Assembly: GCF_009389715.1 (NCBI RefSeq)
Contig: NW_024067689.1
Span: 248,001-312,000 of the forward strand
DNA length: 64,000 bases
Source of the DNA: Phoenix dactylifera
Lineage: Eukaryota > Streptophyta > Magnoliopsida > Arecales > Arecaceae
Reading direction: 5' to 3'
Below are positions 44,859-57,358 of this stretch, in pieces; positions within the stretch are counted from its first letter, which is position 1; the number at the start of each line of letters is the position of its first letter. The notes below the pieces were generated by a model. It made no database searches and was not told the origin of the DNA. It worked only from the letters and a program-made list of their open reading frames with translations. A program made the position numbers and the translations under genes.

Positions 44859-46499
44859 GATGAAAGGTGGCCATGCTAATTTTGCCATTGGAGAAGATTG
44901 ATGGGGGAGAATACATTGTTTAACTTTGCAATAAGATATGTAAAAGGGACTTCATCTACTTGTTTATTGGTAAACATAAGTATCATGTGATTGAAAGGAA
45001 ACATAGAAGCTGCTCCATTTAATTTGTAGCCATTAGGAAGCAGGTCATTGAACAAATTTGCGACGCTCGTTATGTTTTTAGAATTATAGGTATTTTTATG
45101 AAAAAAAAAGAAGATGATCTATGGGGAGGTGAATTGCTTGCTTAGCTCAATGATTAGCAACTTGCCTTCTGCTGATTTGAGATTTGTAAACGGAGAGGAG
45201 AGACTTCCCCCCTCACCAAAACACCCTAGCTCCCTGTGTATTTCGATCTCGATTTAAAGTATATACGTTGCACCACATGTAACCATGGACTTGCACATTG
45301 TTGACTAGTTTGATGAATCTTCTTTGCTTCGGATGCTTGTTGAATCAATCTCGTGGATTCGTTTCTTGCAAGAAACTTTTCTCACTGTATGGATTTATTG
45401 AAAATATTTGATAGACATCATATAGATGCATGGCAGCATGAATACTGAAAACAAAGGAGGTTCAAGCCGCACCAACTAGTAATTAACAATCAAAGGTATT
45501 TCTCTCTATAGTCTATGAAATCTTTACCCATTTCCTTGCTTCTTAGGAATTGTCATCTATGTCTACTAATGTATTCTGCTTTAATAAAATGTGATACCGC
45601 TTGTCACTCAGTGATTACACAATCAAGTTATTTTTCCAAAAGATACTGAGCCTTCAAGCGTTCATTGAGATAAAAGTATAAAAGAAAATATAGAAAAGAA
45701 ATAAGATATAAAAAAAGCAAGCTTCAAAGAGAAGCTTTTGCAAGGCCAATCCACAAGAAGGAAGAACTATAAAAAGAAAAAAAAATCCACATCAACCCAA
45801 CATAGGGAATAGTATGCTCTGTATGCCTTCCAGTCATTGGTCTAGGCAAATCATAAAGAAGAAAAATAGCACTTTAAATGAGCTCTAAGCCTTAAACTCT
45901 AAATCCTAAACCACAAATCACTTGTAGCTGATGCTGACTATATAATCCCACCCTAGCATCCGTCTGTCACACAATCAAGTTGCCAAAATGTGTGAACTAC
46001 GATTTGCTCTCACTCAAAAATATCATCTCGAAGTCACTAAGTTCTGAAATAATAGATTAAAATCTATAGCAAAACCTCCATGTTGCAAGCATGTTTGGAT
46101 TCTCAATGTGTGATCTACTTCATAACAATGCTTAATAAAAATAAATGTGAAAGAAATGTTTAAGAGAAACTTTCAGTGCATCTTGTCCCTAAACATTACA
46201 ATAATTTATTTTAATAAAAAAATTATTACGTACCAAAAAAATAAAAATAATTTATTATACTTTTATAAAATAGATTGTTTTGAATTAGGGAAGGGACTCC
46301 CATCCTGTAGGTCCTAATTAATCCAGAACTGTACATTAAAAATTCTTGTTGAGATCAAAATCTTGAGAGATGGTACCTTTAAAGCTAATAAATTCGCATA
46401 TGCTTCTAGGGATATGATACCCCTAAATTTCACCTTTATACGAATCAACAATATCAGGCAACAGATGAATCAAGAATACGTGGTCGAGCACGTGGAGGA
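44859..46499. other. Intergenic, no gene seen
   Basis: 3' flank of the phytocyanin gene followed by AT-rich sequence without recognisable genes or element ends. The left edge of the next LINE is not sharply defined. Confidence 0.4.
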
Positions 46500-48180
46500 G
46501 GCACTCATTTGCTCGCCTGGGAGGTTCTTTGTCAGCCAACAAGCAGTGGGGGATTGGGTATACATTCTCTCATTACTAGGAGGGAGGCAATGGCTACCAG
46601 ACATGTGGCTAGATATCTTTTGGAGCCAGATGGACTATAGAGCAGATTGATGAGAGCTAAGTATGGGGGGCGGATTAAAGGAGATGTTTTCAGACCTAGG
46701 CGACAGTGCTCTTACATCTGGCAAGAGATGTGTGCACGAGCCTCACTAGTGCACCCTCGGATTTGCTGGGCAGTGGGGGATGGCCGCTGCATTGATGCTG
46801 TAGAGGACAGATGGCTGATAGGACTACCTTTATCCAAATGGCCAACATTTTTCGACCCAGTTGTGTTGGATGGGACCAGAGTGAGTGATCTCCTCACCTT
46901 ATGGGAGAGAAGATGGGATGAGGACCGAGTTCACAGGCTTTTCGGTAATGCTTTGGCTGAAAGGGTATTGGCTACCCCCTACCACATATGGGGATAGTTG
47001 ATAGGAGGGTATGGAGTTTAACAGGATGGGCGAGAGCCACAGCTAGTGATCTCCAGGCTATAATGGACTTGGGGTCAACCCGCCAGCTGGAGGGGCGGTG
47101 GATTTGGAGGCTACGGGTACATCCGCAGGTGGCCTTCTTCTTGTGGAAGGTGGAGTGGGGCATTCTACCGACCAGGGGGACTCTGGCTAGGAGAGGGGTT
47201 CGGATTCCGGCTGATTGTGAGGGGTGCCCAGGGGAGGAGGAGACTATCAGTCATGTCTTGTTTACATGCCTGTGGGCGCTTTAGGTATGGGGTCTGGCTT
47301 CTCCCCACCTGTGGACTTTCACTTCCCCAGACGCATTTCTGAGCCAGTTGAGAGACTTAGGAAGGAGACCAGGCGGAGCAGATAGGGGGACTGTATAGGC
47401 TTACATGGCATACCACATCTGGTTGGATAGGAATGCGAGGATATTCGAGGACAGAAGATTTTATCCGAGATCAATGATGGACAAAGCATTTGCACATGTA
47501 ACTGAGCTGGCGAGCGCTGCGGTAGAGTTTCCACCTGAAGAGGATAGGGACATCTGGGGCCCCCTTTTGGCTCTTGTAATGCTCAGACATACTATGGTAC
47601 CTATGGTATCCTGAGAGCTCCCACCTTCTGGTTTTCTCAAGGTGAACTTTGACGGCAATATTTCAGAGGGCGGTAATAGATGTGGTGTGGGCTCATGATC
47701 AAAGACCAGGAGCTCAGGTTAATTACGGTAGGGGGACGATGCATATTCGATGAGTCCATCTTAATGGCAAAGCTGAGCGCGGCGTGGGAGGGTCTTGTAT
47801 ATGCTAGTGTACACTTGGGGGCCCAGCGGATATTCTTGGAGGGTAATTCTTCCACAGTGATTGAGTGGATTAGGTGTGGACGTGCCAGGCCAGATCTACA
47901 CCTACTAGTTAGGGATGTCTGCCATCTTCTGACAATTTTGATTCTTTATGGGTCGCACATATTTTTCGGGAGGCGAACAGTGCAGCGGAGTGGGTCGCCT
48001 CCTCCATAGCTCATCACTCCGGGGTTCATATGTGATGGCACTGGCTCCATCTTGCAGGGCCTCGATCGTATTTTGTATTTTGATTTCTCATGGCGTACTT
48101 ACATCTATATATAAGTGAGATATTGGTTTACCAAAGAAAGAAGAAGAAGAAAAAAAGAAAGAAAGAAAGAAAGAAGAGGC
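46500..48180 (+). pseudogene. LINE 3' portion (post-RT region and RNase H) with A-rich tail
   Basis: Frames join across one stop as TSSGGLGIHSLITRREAMA and ARYLLEPDGL*SRLMRAKYGG (46530-46680). Then come WAVGDGRCIDAVEDRWL and the zinc-binding block RVHPQVAFFLWKVEWG...LPTRG (47090-47180) with CEGCPGEEETISHVLFTC. The RNase H domain starts LKVNFDGNISEGG (about 47635). Its first Asp is kept, but the usual Glu and second Asp look replaced (MAKLSAAW, LEGNSST), so the enzyme is likely dead. The 3' end is a GAAA-rich tract (48133-48177). It ends about 175 bp before the PDV1 start, so its tail may reach the PDV1 promoter or leader. Confidence 0.75.
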
Positions 48181-48353
48181 TACTTTGGGACGGTCCAGAT
48201 GATCTTATTCCGATGGATCCGTTGATTTGTTCTTCGCTTTCCTTGTTCCGACATTCGCTTGCTTTTCTCTCGCTGTCTGCGCCGGTCCTGCTCGTTTTCC
48301 TTTCTTTTCTCGCCGGAGCTCTTCCTCTTCGGACCCTTGAGAGTGCGAAGAAG

Positions 48354-51300
48354 ATGAGATGGGCAATGGAGGCGGAGGAGATGGAGGTGGTGCTGGAGAG
48401 GATCTGGGACCTCCACGACAAGATCAGCGACGCAATACACGCCATCTCGAGGGCCCATTTCCTCAAATCCATCCGAACCCTCGCCAAATCCTCGCAGGAT
48501 AAGGTCTACCCGGAGGCGGAGGTCGCTCGAGGTGGCGGCGAAGGAGGAGGGGGAGACGGTGAACGCGGCGGATGCTTCGTGTTCGTGAAGGGCTTCCGGG
48601 CGGAGAACGACGAGGCAGCGATAGCGGAGGCGAAGGGCCTCAACGCCATCAGGACCGCTCTGGAGAACCTCGAGGACCGGCTTGAGTACTTCCACGTGAG
48701 TTCATCTCATCCTTTATTTCATCCCTATCCTTTCAACAAAATCTCTCTCTTTTTTTCGCCTTTCAATTTGTGTTCCACGGCTTCATCCTCCTGTCCTTTG
48801 AATTGTTATGATTGCTTTCTTTTGGTGCTTCATTAATTCTTTATTGGATCGCTCAAAGCTCAACTGCTCAAGTCTATCGCTGTCTCTGTTATTCTTGTTC
48901 TTTAGGTTAACATAGTATGCTTAGACCTCCAAAATGTTGGATTTTGATTAGATCATAATAGTTGTGCTGTTGAGATGATTAATTAAATGGAATACTAGAA
49001 ATTCTTGCACGATAAATGACAAATTTTCTTTTTTTTTTTTCTCCTGAATATATTGGTCGTATCCTTCAATCATTCACTATGCTTGCATACCATCTTCGAA
49101 TTTATCTGAATTAGTGACACGCAGGACTAAGCATTCCCGTTGGTATAATGTGCAATACATGTTTCTCAATCGACTCCCTTTTTTTGTTTACGGAAGGGGA
49201 GGCTAAAAGCCACCCAGTTTATTGAAGGGAATGAAACTGATGGTACGAGAGAAATAGAGGTGGCTGAAAGTTCAGCTTATTACAATGAAGGAGAAAAAAA
49301 AATAAAAGGTTAAAACGAGAATATCCAGAATATGGAGCTCAACTACTATGGCCCAATATTATGATGTTAACAATGTTTCTGGCCTAGCACATTCGGAGCA
49401 TTTTTAAAGCTCTTATTTTTTTAATGCACCATTTGATGTCGCCTATCTATTTGTTAATCAAAGGATACAAAAAGAAAAATGTTAGGGAGCTTTTGGCATT
49501 TTTAGCTAAACTTCATATTAAACCATTGATGAAACATTTTGAGGAAATTTGGATTTGGCCAGGTGACGTTTTTATCTCAAAGGAGCCTGTCACATGTCTT
49601 AGTAAGATATTAAGCCAAATTTGTTGAAGGAGGTTTGATTGAGTGACAAAACAGGTTCTAGAGTCCTTGGTTGGTGGAAGAAATTTAAATGAAAGTGGGA
49701 TTACAAATGCCTATGGTCTTGATCGAAATGACAGCCTGATGGCCTGGGCTTTTATTGGTTGAGGTACTTATACAATATTGTGGCTAGGGCTAATAGAGAA
49801 GCTGATCAGGCAGGACAGGAAAATGGACAAAACATAAATGCTTCTCGTGGATCTGGACCCTCATACATAATGCATAAGAGATTATAGTCATAGATAAGCA
49901 TGTTGTTTGATAATTTGCTGAATAACAATAGTGATTATGATGATGTATCTTCTTAGTTTGTTTGCTTTACTTTGTCTATCTATTTGTAACAAATTGACTT
50001 AAAAGAAGGTTTGCAGATCAGCTTTCTCCCATTTGGTTGAAAAGATTGCACTTACAAAGTAGATTATAATCACACAACTGTTTTTGTCTCTTTAACTGAT
50101 TTTTCTTTCTTAAATGACTAAATCATATATTCTCTATTTTCTCTGTCTGTGTGTCTGTCTATCTGAATTAGATTCTCTGTTTGTGTGTCTGTCTTTCTGA
50201 ATTTAGATGCTCTCTTTCTATTTTGCCCTCCACTATTCTTTTGTACATGGAAAATTATGAGAGGTGCACAGGCTACTCCAGTACAAAATAAATAAAATCA
50301 TGTTACAAGACGTGCTGTTTTTATTGTTTCTTCTTGCAATATACCCAATAGTATGTTTTCCTTGTCCAAAAAATGATTTTCTTCTGAAGTATTCTGAATT
50401 TCTGGAAAACAAAAAGGAGAGATCAGGTTCGCATGAAGTCTGATTAAAGTTGGAGAACTGTAAATTCAGTTAATAATGACTAGATTGCAAACTGTCTACT
50501 TGTTCAGAAGATATTTTTTACTTACATCATATGTTTTAAACACTTCTCATGAGGCCAAAGTATGAGGAACTTGTGTAATTTTATGTGCTATGCACTAGTA
50601 ATCTTGCCTGTGTTCTGGTGTAATTTTGATGAAATTTTCATGCTTCACATCACATCTATGAAGGTGGATACAAAAGATATCTATATTTTAAAAGTAATTA
50701 TAGCCTGCAGTATCTTGCATTCATGGTTTAACCTTTTCTTTTTCCCTCATTTTAAAAGCCTATAGTTTTGAAAGTAATGTGATATCTGGATATAGTTTTT
50801 GCTGTTAGAGGCATGTATGAATTAATGTATATCATCGCTCCACAGACTGTACAATCTCAACAGCAAGCAGAAAGAGATGCTGCTTTAGCACGATTGGAGC
50901 AAAGTCGAATTATGCTAGCAATGAGACTGGCTGATTATCATGGTAAGAAATACAAAGTCATTGAGGATGCTATGGCTTTTGTTGGCAATGTACATGACAC
51001 ATACCATTTCATTGTACCTGAAAACCTCTTCAATATGGCAAGACGTCAACTTGGTGAGAATTTGGAAAACTGTGAGGGGAAAAGATCGAATGCCCTCATG
51101 CATATGTTGATATCTGTTTTCAAACTGGCCAAAAATACTGTCAAAATAGAGAATATTGGTAGTATATTAGGGAATGCTGCTCTCTTTGCCATCAGCATGC
51201 TTTCTTTACTGCAGCTGCATCAGGTGGCTTGTGACAGTGAAACTCCACATGTTTATGATACTGCTACTTACAGGAAGAGCAATCAAAAGAATACTTCCTG

Positions 51301-51361
51301 GCTGGATTGTTCTCAGGGTAATCAGATGAAGCCTTTCAATGTAATGTCAGCTAGAGGCTAA
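48354..51361 (+). CDS. PDV1: PLASTID DIVISION1 (PDV1)
   Basis: Exons 48354-48695 and 50846-51361 give 285 aa. Exon 1 contains VVLERIWDLHDKISDAIHAI and LNAIRTALENLEDRLEYF, a coiled-coil region. Exon 2 contains AALARLEQSRIMLAMRLADY and a single membrane span at about 218-239 (IGSILGNAALFAISMLSLLQ). These blocks match Arabidopsis PDV1, a chloroplast outer-envelope protein that recruits the dynamin ARC5/DRP5B and contacts PARC6 inside the envelope. The last residue is Gly (NVMSARG), the family's terminal glycine needed for that contact. Two in-frame ATGs are close (48354, 48366); the frame is also open upstream but passes through LINE and leader sequence. Exon 1 includes a Gly-rich insertion (GGGEGGGGDGERGG). 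The 2150 bp intron shows no clear element. Confidence 0.95.
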
Positions 51362-52198
51362 GGGGAAGAAGTTGATGTCTTGGAATGAGGTTTGTAGATG
51401 CTAACTGAAATTGTTGCGCAATAAGTAAAGCTGTTCTTTGAGTTGTGAGTGGAAGCATGTTACAGCTGTTGTACCACGATATCAGCCAATGTTTTTTTCT
51501 GCCCCTTTTCTTTTGGGGGGCTCTGATAATGATTTGTTTTTTTTGCTTTCAAGTAGCATGAATATTACTTTATTGTTCTCAGTATGATTACCACATGTTC
51601 ATAGTAAAAACTAAGGGTTGGATATGCCAAATATATGAATTCTTGAACTATACATAAGCCAAAAAATTTGACATGTGTTCCGATAAAAGGAGTTTGGATA
51701 AAATCCCAATCAAAAATCTCTAATATATATATATATATATGATTGAACGAGAGGATGTGCCACCTTTTGGTTTAGTAAATAAAAATTATGTACATATTGG
51801 ATTGCTTCATCAGCAATATGATGCTGGCCGAACCCATAGATATTGAGAGATGATGTAAGAACCTAGGTAGGGATTAGAAAAGGACTAATCCCGAAGACAC
51901 GAGTTTGTAGATTTATGACTTCATCCATCTCGTTCTGAGTAGTATGCTTTGTTGTGTTTTGTTTTGCATATCATGGAAGTCATGCATGTAGGCTTTCCTC
52001 TGTTGTTCTTGTAACAATATTATAAATTTTCATGGTCGTTTCTTTTGTTGCGCCATTGTAAAAGAATGTCCAATCTTGGAAAAAGGGGTATTGCCTTCTG
52101 AGTCACAAGTCCTGGAAATGTAGCTTGAAATTCAAAAACTCTTTTGTTTCTCTCTTTCTATAGGCACCAACAAACTGTGGAGAACACATAGTCCCATC
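51362..52198. other. PDV1 3' flank with an (AT)n microsatellite
   Basis: Contains the probable PDV1 3' UTR and an (AT) run at about 51722-51741. No gene seen. Confidence 0.5.
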
Positions 52199-54400
52199 TT
52201 TTTTTTTTCTCTTTACCTTTTATTCTTATTCTCCTTGTATTCCATCATTCTTCCATTGTTGGAGGGAGTGGGGGCACTGAAACTTCATTGGTGATTTGTT
52301 GCCAAACCATTGCTGTGAAGGAATACTTCAGAAATAGGTGGTTAGTCGTTTCATCTTCTTTGCTGCAGAGAAGGCAACCTAGTGGGGCAGTCCAACTCCT
52401 TTTCCTTAAATTCTCAGTTGTCAAAATTATGTTGTTATAGCTTAACCAGTTGAAGATTTTAATTTTTTCCAGGTGTGGGAGCTTCCAATTGAGGGTTGCA
52501 AAGTGGGATGTTATCCCTCTATGGCTCAAGAATTGGTAGCAGCTTTTTGTCGAGAATATTTTTGAGATGTTCCATTTCCAACATGCAGTATCTTCTTTAA
52601 GGGCAAGCATTATCATGTCCAGAAGGTCTCACAGTTGATTCAATTCATTCCTAGCCAGTGTTTAAAATGGGTCTTTCTGAGAGCCAGTGTGCTGAATCTT
52701 GAACAAAAGCAGCAATTGAAGAGTCTGGTCTGTTGGTGAGGAGAATCAAGGTGGGAAGAAGGGTCTTTAGGGGCTCTTCTGATGACCAATAATCATGCCA
52801 AAATGCAATTTGATCACCCTTTTTTTGGTTGAGTGAGACACTGGCGAAAAACCAAGAGCCTGTTCTCGTTATACTTGTCCATGGTGGGGATGCTTTCTGA
52901 CTTGTATCTTTTATAGCCTGGCTTGGTGGTTTGCGAGAATAGTGCAGATCATGAATGAGCTTTTTCCAGGGTCTGAAAGGTTCACCATAATATCTCCACC
53001 ACCACTTTGTGAAGAAGCATTGGTTTAGCAATCTAATGTTGATAACTCCTAGTCCTCCCAGACGCTTAGGTCGGCATACTTTCTCGCAACTGATCAAACA
53101 ATGCTACCCTTCTTGAGGAATTGTCTCCTTCTAGAATCAATTCGCTCGATGATGTTTAAAGGCAACTGGAAGGTTGATATCCAATAGGTTGGGATTGCAC
53201 TCAAAACTGTATTCACTAGCGCCAATCTCTATGCAAACGTTAATAATCTGCCTTTCCATGCAGCTAGTTTTTTTTTTTAATACTTTTTCCTCCAAGAATG
53301 CCCAATCTGATTTTCTTGGTTTGTTGTAATGAAGGAGAAATCCTAGATATTTTATCGGCAAACTAGTGTTTGAGCATCCAAGCAGCCTGGCTTAGTTGTG
53401 GCTGGTATTTTCATCAATGCTTAGTCCAAGGAGGGAGCTGCTCATAAAATTGATCTTTAGCATAGTCATTAACTCAAAAGAATAAATGATGAACTCAAGA
53501 TACTTAATATACTGCTTTGAGGTGCCGCAAAAGATTAGGGTATCATCAGCATATTGTAGACAGAGAGTGTCTCCAGTGGCCTGTGGCGAATGGCGATCCG
53601 ATGCCTGCGATGGGATAGTTGGATGCAGCAAAACTGAGCATTCGGTTTAACACATCTACTGCTAGGGTGAAAAGCAGTGGGGATAATAGGTCCCCCTGCT
53701 TGGGACCTCTACTTGTTTTGTCGCGCCCCACCTGCGCGGAGCACGTGAGGCACCCAATGCCCACATGGGGGCCACATGAGGGAGGAACACGAGGCTCCCC
53801 TGCCAGATATTGTCCGGTTCCAAGGCACACACGCGCGCACATGCGCCGCTTAGACCCCTCCTCGGTTTTATTTTCCACTTAAAACGCATCTGCAGGATTT
53901 AGAGACACCCGCCTCATATGCCCATGCTCTGAAATGAGTCTAGCCGATGTGGGATCTTTCATTCACCCATTCTCGGACTAGAGTCGTCATCGGCTCTGAT
54001 ACCAAATGTCATGCCCCCGCCTGCGTGGGGCACATGAGGCACCCAGTGCCCATGTAGGGGGCCACCTGAGGGAGGAACATGAAGCTCCCCTGCCATATAT
54101 TGTCTGAATCCGAGGCCCGCACGTGCGCACACGCACCGTTCAGACCCCTTTCTGATTTTATTTTCGACCCAAAACGCATCTGCAGGATTTGGAGACACCC
54201 GCCTTATATGCCCAAGCTCTGAAATGAGTATAGCCGATGTGAGATCTTTTAGTTTTGATCCACCTTATAGGCTTGCTGTTAATAATTAGAGCCATCTTAC
54301 TGGAGTGGAACAGGTTTGCAATCCACGCTGGTACTGAATCCCCTTGCTTTTAGGAGCTCTAGAAGGAAATTCTAGTCGACATAGTCAAACGCCTTCTCTA
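52199..54400 (-). pseudogene. LINE: RT and C-terminal region, interrupted by a TRIM
   Basis: Read on the minus strand from about 54400: LEKAFDYVD*NFLLELLKARGF, then after the TRIM SRGPKQGDLLSPLLFTLAVD, then LCLQYADDTLIFCG with the YADD catalytic box (about 53560). Further on come KRLGGLGVINIRLLNQ (53070-53020), the zinc-binding block KLPHLEKIKIFNWL and a T-run on the plus strand at 52199-52211, which is the poly-A tail. There are stops and frameshifts, and the 5' half is missing. Removing the TRIM rejoins the RT frame as PIRWIKTSRGPKQGD. Confidence 0.85.
53719..54251 (-). mobile_element. TRIM D, a second and very compact TRIM family (533 bp)
   Basis: The two LTRs (53719-53961 and 54007-54251) are highly alike. 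On the element strand they start TGAAAGATCCCACATCGGCT or its near copy and end GCGACA or GCATGACA. Only 45 bp separate them. That gap holds the primer-binding site TGGTATCAGAGCC (53992-54004), complementary to tRNA-Met, and a purine-rich stretch next to the 3' LTR. The flanking GTTT/GTTTT fits a target duplication, and the interrupted LINE RT frame is restored when the element is removed. It is a different family from TRIM A-C and encodes nothing. Confidence 0.88.
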
Positions 54401-54509
54401 ATATTTTTACTTACTATTATAAGACAAATTTATTGGTTTGGTCGATCGACTAACATGTCTTCACTCTCTCAAACATCTATGGATATTTTAAACTATGATA
54501 AATACATCA

Positions 54510-55505
54510 TGATGGGGGGCATAATGGATTGTCCTGCTCACTATAGCAGGGCAACCCAATTTTAGCCAAATAAACCCCAACACCAATTGAGCAGAGCTCG
54601 GACTTTGTCGAGCGCTCAGCCAACCTCAGATGGGTCTCTCCGCTGCTACGACTTGCGTCAACTTATTTCTGATGCTTATAGCAACGACCTGAGCTTGAGC
54701 TCGAGGCGCCCAACTAATCGGATTACGATCCCAAGGGCTCAGACCACGTATATATTCGCCGACGCATCCTGGCCAAGCCTGGGACACCCTTATATTCGTT
54801 GACGCGCCCTGGCCGAGCTCGGGGCACCCTTTATATTCGCCGACGCGCCCCGACAGAGCCCGAGGCGCCTTATTCAATAACGCACTCGGACCCTCGGGCT
54901 CGAGGCGCTCTACCGAGCACATCTCGGAACCAGGGGTGCTAGGCCGACCTCAACACTCGACAAGCCGATCTTGCTAAATATATGATGTGACCTCTCACCG
55001 AGCTCGATCTTGCCTATTGCTGCATCCACGAGCTTGCCTACGCTCGCCTACGTGACTGTACATTGCAATGCCTCCACACCATGCTTTGCTTGCTGGCCAA
55101 CGACAGTCAAGGACAATGTCATACTGCCCAGCCATACCCTGCTACAACTGTCAACGCCATATCGTTCACAAGAACGGACTGCGTCGTGCGCCTCAAGCAG
55201 GCTCTAGCTACGCGCCATCTAGCTTGAAGCCATCTCCTCTCATGATGAGAACGGGCCATACCTCCGCCACTTGAGCACCTCTACAGAGATTATAAATAGC
55301 CCCGTCAGGTAACGCCTAGAGGACTTTTGATCCATCTGAGATCTACTCTAACTTGGGCGTCGGAGGGCCCTCACCGAAACCACCAGTAAGGCTTTGTGCA
55401 GGTACGCCGTTGCGCGGAAGGTAGCTCATCCTCTTTCTCAACCTTCCGGCAGCTTTTTCGGCTCCTCCGGCATGGTCACCCTCAGGCCAAATTTGAACCA
55501 CAACA
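54510..55505 (+). mobile_element. Solo LTR, 996 bp
   Basis: It starts TGATGGGGGGCATAATGG, ends GAACCACAACA and is flanked by CATCA (54505-54509, 55506-55510). A TATA box, TATAAATAGCCCC (55291-55303), marks the promoter and gives the plus orientation. A unit of about 41 bp with TATATTCGCCGACGC and CTGGCCAAGC is repeated about three times (54748-54870). No internal domain remains. Probably Ty3/gypsy from its GC-rich style, but unproven. Confidence 0.85.
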
Positions 55506-55510
55506 CATCA

Positions 55511-56874
55511 ATTGAATCCTCTATCTTTTTTTTTTTCCGGAGGATGTAAACAAGAAAAGTGTAGCGGCTAAAAGTAAACATATTTATTCCATTAAAAATG
55601 CTTCTTTTCACTGCAGAGTGACTAGTGGCTGTTGTTGGACAACTTAATTTAATATTTACTATGTTTTTGTTTGATTATTTAACAAATAATTTTTTCACAC
55701 GCATAGAAAATAAAAATAAGTTATAGATGTTACCTGATTGATGGAAGGGAGAGAAACAACCAAACTTTATCCACTTAACAAACTAAGTTATTTTGGTATC
55801 TAGGAAAATATTTATATTTAAGCAGGTATTTGTTTAGTTTTATATTCAATATAAAAGTATTTTTAAAACTGCATAATTTTAAATTATTTAATTAATAAAC
55901 CAATAGTTGTACCATAATTTCTAATTAATGCATGATTCAGTAACTAATTAACATGAATAGCTAGTTGGAAGTTGAGGCAAAAATGCATTTAAAAATTATT
56001 TTAAGACGGTGCCAAAGATGTGAACATTAAAAATTATGAAGGAAGGACTAAGTCTAAAACTCACATAAAACTTCAAAAATTAGTCAAAAAATCTCATAAA
56101 AAAGAAGAGATGTCGGTCCAACTTGGCCTGCATTCACTTCATGAGCTTTTATAAAATAAAACCGACTTGCTTTTGCTAGATATCACTTTTCTTTTTTCCA
56201 TTCTTCTTTTATATGGGCTAGGTTCTTAAGGATTGTTTTGGTGACGAGGAAGTTCAAAAAAAGGTTTGTTTGGTAGGTTAAAAAAAAAAATCAAGAGAGA
56301 TGTTGAAAGTAGAACAAAAGGTCAAGACTTTTTTTTCTATCAACTTTTGTTTCTCCAAATGATGGTGGTTTCAAGAGAAGATAACAAAAAAAAATTGGTT
56401 CAAGATAACTTGATCATTTCTTAATTAATTTCTTAATAACTTCCTTTTGTAATACTTTCATATGAATCCAGCCCAAGAAAATGCCTAACTTTTTCCTTCT
56501 TTTCCTTTAGTTTTTTTTTTATATATATTCTATTAATTTTATTTCTTCTTTTGTTGACAAAAAGAAAACAAAGCAATTGAGAAAAAAAATAAAATCTCAA
56601 AGATTAAGTTTTGAAACCACATCACTGCAATCCATTATTAGATGACACTTAGATCGGGTCAGATATGATCAAAAATCTGCTAATCTAAATCAATCTATTT
56701 ATTAAATAAATTATATATATATATAATCAAATTTGATTATTTTAATTAAATAAATAATTTTGTTAGATATATATGCTAAATTTAAATAAGTTAAATAGAT
56801 TAAATAGTATTGCCATCGTAGGCGCCACGGGAGTTAACAGAGCAAGCAGGTTTCACGCGAGAGCCCCCCAACAT
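55511..56874. other. AT-rich intergenic region, no gene seen
   Basis: Long A and T runs and (AT)n tracts (56713-56725) but no coding or element signal I can support. Confidence 0.5.
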
Positions 56875-56877
56875 CAT

Positions 56878-57358
56878 GGGCTCGTTTGGTTCGCAGGAAA
56901 AGGAGGGGGGAAAGTGTAGTCAACGGGAAAGTAATGAAATGCCTCTTGTTTGGTTGGAGTTTTCAAAGGAGAGAGATGGGAAAGTTACTTTCCCATGGAA
57001 ATATGATTCCCACATTTCATGGGAAAGTCTTTCCCATGAGAAACATGGGAAAGTTACTTTCCCATGAGGTGGGAATTACTCCTTTTTTATTTTTTCCCAA
57101 AAAGACCCTTCAGCATTAAAGAAGCATTAAAGAGGCATTAAAGATCTAATTTTTATTAAGGGCATAATAGGAATTATACATAACTTTCTCAGGAAAGTGG
57201 ATGGTCAACCAAACATAAGCACTTTGGAAATTTGTCACTTTTCCATGGTTAACCAAACATGCCAAAAGTACTTTCCTAGGTATCCTCTTCCTAGGAATCT
57301 AATTCCCAGGAATCATATTCCTAGAAGGGAAAATACTTCCCGCGAACCAAACGAGCCC
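56878..57358. mobile_element. MITE copy 3 (481 bp)
   Basis: It starts GGGCTCGTTTGGTTCGCAGG and ends CGCGAACCAAACGAGCCC. The duplication CAT flanks it (56875-56877, 57359-57361). This third copy of the family has the most regular internal repeats of GGGAAAGTTACTTTCCC. Confidence 0.9.

Noticed and set aside
48090-48353. Longer PDV1 N-terminus
   Set aside because: The frame is open, but the sequence is the LINE A-rich tail and a low-complexity leader; PDV1 proteins begin close to the MEAEEMEVVL block.
49424-49627. 67-codon frame in the PDV1 intron
   Set aside because: No family resemblance and surrounded by stops; probably chance or an unrecognised old repeat.
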